Source: Adhaeribacter sp. (GTDB lineage: Bacteria > Bacteroidota > Bacteroidia > Cytophagales > Hymenobacteraceae). From it: a stretch of DNA of 9,937 nucleotides. The notes under the pieces are model-generated. The model saw only the letters and a list, made by a program, of their open reading frames with translations, was not told where the DNA came from and did no database searches. The translations under genes were made by a program, and so were the position numbers. Numbering within the stretch: the first letter of the stretch is position 1; every line of letters begins with the position of its first letter. This document shows, in pieces, positions 7,501-9,937 of this stretch. The DNA lies in assembly GCA_028288395.1 (NCBI GenBank), contig JAQBNV010000106.1:1-9937 (forward strand), given 5' to 3'.

Positions 7501-8644
7501 TTTTTCTTTCGGTAATGTCCCGGATAATAATGGAGGTTCTTTCGTTACCCCAGGTATCTTTAAATACTGACGAGGTAACTTCTCCCGGAAACTTACTTCC
7601 ATCTTTGCGAAGCAAGGTTACATCGGCATAGGTTTTACCGGTTGTTTTCCTTTGTTTCAGTCCCGCGCCCAGACGGGGATCTAAATCATCTATCAGACCA
7701 AGCCGACCGATCTGAAATATTTCTTCTTCCGTCATTCTGAATATCCGGCAGGCAGCCGGGTTAGCAGCCAGCATGGCGCCATCTTTTTCGGTAAGCAGAA
7801 TCCCATCTATGCTGTTTTCGAAAAAAGAACGAAACTTTTCTTCGCTGTCCTTTTTGGCCAGCTCCGATAATACCCGATCGGTTACATCCCATAAATTATG
7901 AACAATGCCCTGAATAGCGGGGTCTGCTAACCAATTGGTAAGCGTTAAATCAATCCAGCACCAATTACCGGCCTGGTGTTTTATGCGCACCTCCTGTATT
8001 TTTATTAAATGACCGGGCTGGTTTAAACTTTGCGCCATCTTTTGCAAAACTACTTGCCTATCCTGCGGGTGCAATATTTGCAGTAAATCTAAATCCTGTA
8101 TTAGGCCTGCTGTATAACCCAGCACGGACTTAAAAGCCGGCGAAATGTAAATTGGTTTATAGTGTAAGTCAATTATCAACACCATATCAATTCCATTCTC
8201 AATGAGGCTTTTGAACTTACGCTCATTTTTGTTAAGTTCATCTAATATAACCTGCTGTTCCTGCTTAAGCCGGTATTTGGCAAGTGTATTCCGGATAGCA
8301 ATGGGTAGCCTTCCCGGCCATTCTTTTAAGATGTAATCATCCACCTCTTTTTCAACTAAGGCAGCCGCTGTTTCTTCCATCTCTGCCCGGGCAATTAAAA
8401 TAATGGGAATTTGGTAACAGCCTTCCTGCAGTGTTGCCAACGCTTCGGTTGCACTAAAAGAAGAAACTGCCTGGTCGAACAAAATAATATCAGGAGATTG
8501 GTTTTGTAGCGCAGCGGTGAATTCATTTGCTGAAGCGACCAATAACTTTTCAAAATCAAGTCCAGCTTTTTTTAACAACCAGTCTATCCAATCGGTGTCA
8601 TTGGCCATTTCTGTAATATGGGCTATAATTATTTTTGAAGCCAT
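4505..8644 (-). CDS. Multi-PAS sensor histidine kinase with degenerate N-terminal receiver domain
   Basis: This is a large sensor kinase of 1379 residues with no signal peptide or membrane segment, so it is probably cytosolic. Residues 1-125 form a receiver-like fold with D57 and K107, but the acidic pocket is missing (IIIAHITE) and the switch Ser/Thr is replaced by alanine (ILIAR). Eight PAS domains follow at about 141-258, 266-381, 390-507, 516-635, 643-764, 772-893, 901-1013 and 1022-1130. Each ends in a D-I/V-T-x-R/K-type linker: WDVTDRV, RDITERK, NDITEKE, QDITDRK, VDISDRV, QDITEKK, QDIDTRK, RDVTQRK. The kinase core has an H-box with H1166 (FSYIVSHNLRAPVAN), an N-box with N1277 and N1281 (NLIINSIKYR), a G1 box at D1311 (DNGLGI) and a G2 box at about 1338-1342 (GKGMGL), so it should be active. 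Ligands of the PAS domains cannot be told. The stop abuts the receiver gene, its likely partner. The ATG at 8644 has no Shine-Dalgarno sequence; the frame begins well with MASKIIIAHI. Confidence 0.95.
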   Translation of the reverse strand: MASKIIIAHITEMANDTDWIDWLLKKAGLDFEKLLVASANEFTAALQNQSPDIILFDQAVSSFSATEALATLQEGCYQIPIILIARAEMEETAAALVEKEVDDYILKEWPGRLPIAIRNTLAKYRLKQEQQVILDELNKNERKFKSLIENGIDMVLIIDLHYKPIYISPAFKSVLGYTAGLIQDLDLLQILHPQDRQVVLQKMAQSLNQPGHLIKIQEVRIKHQAGNWCWIDLTLTNWLADPAIQGIVHNLWDVTDRVLSELAKKDSEEKFRSFFENSIDGILLTEKDGAMLAANPAACRIFRMTEEEIFQIGRLGLIDDLDPRLGAGLKQRKTTGKTYADVTLLRKDGSKFPGEVTSSVFKDTWGNERTSIIIRDITERKTAEEKLKSSEEQYKLLFQYSPLPCWIYDLETLQILDVNETAIKHYNYSREEYLGMTVLDMRPAEEIKQFANCINNSKTENEIIRYGTFNHLKKNGTQIKVEVTGYRLNYQARNCMIVICNDITEKENALLNLKEYEAKLLTAQQLAKLGYWEFRFEDQSFYWTDEVFRIWGRDKETFKITSETFYDSVHPDDQEALRNEQTACRAGEIELDIEYRIILPDNSFKWVHNKGVLVKDHNGLPIAIEGTVQDITDRKIVEERLARSEARHRGILQSQTSYIIRTDLQGRYTYFNDKYLNDFGWLYTNRDILGNDPMISIKEYHRQRTIDAIAACLEHPAKVVQVEMDKLTKNGGVRNTLWDYICITDNNGNPTEFQCIGVDISDRVKAEKSLVESNTRYEYVSKATSDAIYDWNIITGQIFWGEGFYALFGYKSEELTFIINSWLDYVHPDDLARVKASLDATIIGSENKWQYEYRFLKADSSYAYVVERGFVIRDENNKALRMVGAMQDITEKKKLEELLNKATKMARIGTYEADLINNTLYWSDMTKLILEVDSDYVPHLDTIFNFYKPGKSRELFIQAFKELMENGKSLDLELQVITRNGKECWVRAMGEVETINNVCTKLYGSFQDIDTRKITEIELLKAYEERENILESIGDAFLAVDKNWLVTYWNNTAAEILQRPREEALNKNFLEVYPDVVDTAVYTYFHKAVNENVAQHFESFYSPLNIWFDVSAYPSVNGLSVYFRDVTQRKLSEIRLQELNNSLQTYTNELVLSNKGLEQFSYIVSHNLRAPVANIIGVADLLNNIDYPEKVKEDLRTGLLDNVKRLDNVIKDLNTILQVKKEISKKKEPVNLAALVQNIQLSIQNLIEKEQVQIDTDFSAAGEFNTIKSYLQSIFYNLIINSIKYRQAHLPPVIQIKSEIVNGKFKIKFRDNGLGINLIKRKDQVFGLYKRFHQNIEGKGMGLFMVKTQVETLGGGISIASEINKGTEFLIEFEYPVKD

Positions 8645-8760
8645 TAAGTTGAGATACGTAATTCCTCTGAAATTTGGACTTTAAAGAAGTAGTTATAAAA
8701 ATATTGAATATTCAGGAGGAATAAAATATTAATTTAATAGTTTTATGAATAAACTTCATC

Positions 8761-8808
8761 TTAATCGAAGCGTTATTATAGCATGATAAGGGACATCATT
8801 TCGATTAA
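8761..8808. repeat. Nested inverted repeat, TTAATCGAA/TTCGATTAA
   Basis: A perfect 9-bp inverted repeat has arms at 8761-8769 and 8800-8808. Inside it, ATGAT (8783-8787) pairs with ATCAT (8795-8799) around a 7-nt loop, so the right arms are contiguous while the left arms are separated by 13 nt. A further TTAATCG copy lies at 8823-8829. It sits about 117-164 nt upstream of the kinase start on the template side, so it could be a regulator site or a leader RNA structure. The role is unknown. Confidence 0.4.
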
Positions 8809-8971
8809 AAAATGGTGCCGGTTTAATCGCGTAATAATTTATTTTACTTCAATTTTTTTTGGAATTAAGCCCAAATAAAAACGGAACCTGTTACTGCTGG
8901 TGGAAAGAATTACATCTCTTTTTTTAGTTAAATATTAAAGTTTACAATAGGAACAAACATATAACAGTGGA

Positions 8972-9022
8972 GGCTTTATAAAAGCCAGTACCGCTGCTTT
9001 TTATAAAAGTTAAGTAAAACCA
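8972..9022. repeat. Imperfect tandem direct repeat with small hairpins
   Basis: Two related units lie head to tail at about 8972-8992 and 8996-9022. Each has GCTTT(TT)ATAAAAG followed by AGTA and ACC with small gaps. Each also folds on itself: GGCTTT-ATA-AAAGCC at 8972-8986 and CTTTT-TAT-AAAAG at 8997-9009. The second hairpin is all A/T apart from its closing pair, so it is weak. No function is recognised. Confidence 0.35.
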
Positions 9023-9045
9023 TTAAACTAGTGCTTTCCCAATTT

Positions 9046-9130
9046 TAATTATTAAGAGGAGGCTGGGCGAGATTTGTAATCTCGTCCCATAGAGCCCTGG
9101 ATTTGCAATCCGGTTTTATGCTAATAATTA
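9046..9130. repeat. Double-hairpin palindromic repeat element (REP/MITE-like)
   Basis: Two adjacent hairpins share the core GATT-TGY-AATC. The first, at 9065-9088, has a stem CGAGATT/AATCTCG around TGT, extended by GGG/CCC with one bulged T. The second, at 9097-9113, has GGATT/AATCC around TGC, extended by a T-G wobble and a C-G pair. The pair is GC-rich compared with its surroundings and is flanked by a 9-bp inverted repeat, TAATTATTA (9046-9054) and TAATAATTA (9122-9130). Paired short palindromes with conserved cores are typical of dispersed REP-like elements, some of which are spread by Y1 transposases. Membership of such a family here is inference from a single copy. A transcription terminator is less likely because no U-run follows. 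Confidence 0.5.
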
Positions 9131-9213
9131 TTTTGGAGCAGTACTAGCTTAAGAAATTCATACAACAGAGGAACATAACAGCTAAATCCATTCTCCCAAG
9201 TTGCGGCTAGTAT

Positions 9214-9232
9214 TTGATTTTGCCAAAATCAA
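9214..9232. promoter_or_regulatory. Candidate operator: 19-bp perfect dyad upstream of tetR
   Basis: TTGATTTTG-C-CAAAATCAA is a perfect inverted repeat with 9-bp arms and a single central base. The one-base centre is too tight for a hairpin loop, so a binding site for a dimeric DNA-binding protein fits better. The dyad lies 123 nt before the tetR start codon, and TetR-family proteins commonly bind dyads of about this size near their own gene. The assignment to this TetR is inferred. Confidence 0.4.
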
Positions 9233-9264
9233 GAAGATTAACACAATATTATTGATAGTATTGC

Positions 9265-9281
9265 TATTATTTGTAATAATA
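9265..9281. repeat. AT-rich dyad upstream of tetR
   Basis: TATTATT-TGT-AATAATA is a perfect 7-bp inverted repeat around a 3-base centre, 74 nt before the tetR start. It is nearly all A/T, so chance is a real possibility. It could be a second regulator site or part of the promoter region. Confidence 0.25.
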
Positions 9282-9355
9282 AACACATCTTTGTTGAGAG
9301 CTTTATTATAGAATATTAAGTTTTACTTACCCTGCCAGGGTTTAATCAATCTTCT

Positions 9356-9937
9356 ATGAATGCAACCATTAAAATAGCTTTAAATCATAAATCTTATCTC
9401 CGCAATCCGGAACATACGACGCTGGGACAGAAAATTGTAGCCGAAAGCATCCGGCTTATTGACCAGTTGGGCTTCGAAGAATTTACTTACAAAAAATTAG
9501 CCACCGAAATAGGGTCTACGGAGGCATCGGTGTACCGCTATTTCGAGAATAAGCACAAGCTGCTGGTATACCTGGTATCGTGGTATTGGGTTTGGCTCGA
9601 TTACCAGATTACTTTCCGGACGAATAACATAGATGATCCGGCCAAACGCCTGCGCATCATCATTGGGATTTTAGCGGAAGCGCACTTAGATAATGTACAG
9701 ACCTCTAATATTGATGAAGCCGCTCTGCACCGCATTGTGATTGCCGATGCCGCCAAAGCCTATCTAACCAAAGACGTAGACGAAGACAACAAGGAACACC
9801 TTTTCCGGGAATATAAAACTTTATGTAAAAAAATAGCCGGTATTCTTTTAGAGTTAGCCCCCAATTACCCTTATCCGCATACGCTCATTAGTACGGTTAT
9901 AGAAGCCACCCATCAGCAAACTTTTTTTGCGCAGCAC
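9356..9937 (+). CDS. TetR/AcrR-family transcriptional regulator (3'-partial)
   Basis: This is a one-component, ligand-responsive regulator, usually a dimeric repressor. The frame is open from the ATG at 9356 to the last base with no stop, giving 194 visible residues against roughly 190-220 for the family, so only a short C-terminal piece should be missing. The N-terminal three-helix DNA-binding domain is clear at about 23-70. Helix 1 is QKIVAESIRLIDQLGFEEFT, the helix-turn-helix is YKKLATEIGSTEASVYRYF, and ENKHKLL follows. The second half is the family's variable helical ligand-binding domain, with an aromatic-rich start at about 76-81 (WYWVWL). No Shine-Dalgarno sequence precedes the ATG. 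It is divergent from the kinase operon with a long intergenic region that contains dyads which could be its operators. Its ligand and targets are unknown; a gene beyond the right edge is as likely a target as the efflux operon. Confidence 0.92.
   Translation, partial: MNATIKIALNHKSYLRNPEHTTLGQKIVAESIRLIDQLGFEEFTYKKLATEIGSTEASVYRYFENKHKLLVYLVSWYWVWLDYQITFRTNNIDDPAKRLRIIIGILAEAHLDNVQTSNIDEAALHRIVIADAAKAYLTKDVDEDNKEHLFREYKTLCKKIAGILLELAPNYPYPHTLISTVIEATHQQTFFAQH

Larger units (their letters stand above)
8645..9355. other. 711-nt AT-rich intergenic region between divergent kinase and tetR genes
   Basis: No credible protein gene is seen here. The only small frame noted, 13 codons from the ATG at 8744, has an AGGAGG at 8714-8719 that is too far upstream to serve it. 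The region must hold the promoters of the leftward kinase operon and of the rightward tetR gene. One full match to the Bacteroidota -7 element TAnnTTTG lies on the minus strand at 8954-8961 (TATGTTTG), but no matching -33 TTG was found at the right distance, so I do not call a promoter. It also contains several inverted and direct repeats, listed separately. No tRNA or recognisable riboswitch was found. Confidence 0.8.

Noticed and set aside
8714..8785. Small gene of 13 codons from the ATG at 8744 with an upstream AGGAGG
   Set aside because: The AGGAGG is more than 20 nt from the ATG, and the peptide has no recognisable features; Bacteroidota rarely depend on such sites.
8954..8961. TATGTTTG on the minus strand as -7 box of the kinase promoter
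   Set aside because: It matches TAnnTTTG but has no -33 TTG at the right spacing and is about 310 nt from the start codon; not enough to call.
9142..9212. 7-bp inverted repeat TACTAGC/GCTAGTA with 57-nt spacer
   Set aside because: Short arms and a long spacer; likely chance.
9286..9293. CATCTTTG as -7 box of the tetR promoter
   Set aside because: One mismatch to TAnnTTTG and only a bare TTG at 9261-9263 as -33; such partial matches are frequent in AT-rich DNA.

Overview
The window looks like chromosomal DNA of a Bacteroidota bacterium, most likely a Cytophagales/Hymenobacteraceae-type organism. This is inferred from three things: start codons lack usable Shine-Dalgarno sequences, the histidine kinase has an H-box of the type common in Bacteroidota (SHNLRAPVAN), and intergenic DNA is strongly AT-rich next to moderately GC-balanced genes. 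No species can be assigned from the sequence alone.

Layout. Positions 2-4084 (+ strand) hold a tripartite RND efflux operon in the order permease (C-terminal half only, the gene enters from the left edge), membrane fusion protein, TolC/NodT-type outer membrane factor. Gaps are 41 and 10 nt. Positions 4100-8644 (- strand) hold a two-gene signalling operon that converges on the efflux operon with only 15 nt between stop codons. It encodes a 1379-residue soluble hybrid-like histidine kinase (degenerate N-terminal receiver, eight tandem PAS domains, HisKA-like dimerisation region and HATPase) and, starting directly after its stop codon, a 134-residue stand-alone receiver protein. Positions 8645-9355 are a 711-nt AT-rich non-coding stretch between divergent genes. 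It contains a pair of short hairpins sharing a GATTTGYAATC core (a dispersed-palindrome type repeat), several dyad symmetries and an imperfect direct repeat. Positions 9356-9937 (+ strand) are the start of a TetR/AcrR-family regulator that runs off the right edge.

How the genes fit together. The three efflux proteins should form one trans-envelope pump: proton-driven inner-membrane permease, periplasmic adaptor and outer-membrane duct. The kinase and the receiver protein are translationally adjacent and probably a cognate pair. The receiver has no output domain, so it probably acts by protein-protein interaction or as a phosphorelay intermediate. Nothing in the sequence shows that the kinase controls the pump. 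TetR-family proteins often control efflux pumps, but this one faces away from the pump and its target could equally lie beyond the right edge.

I see no convincing new defence, mobile or biosynthetic system. The points most worth a second look are the receiver-like domain lacking its acidic pocket, the double-hairpin repeat, the 19-bp near-perfect dyad upstream of tetR, and the apparently heptad-shortened hairpin of the adaptor.
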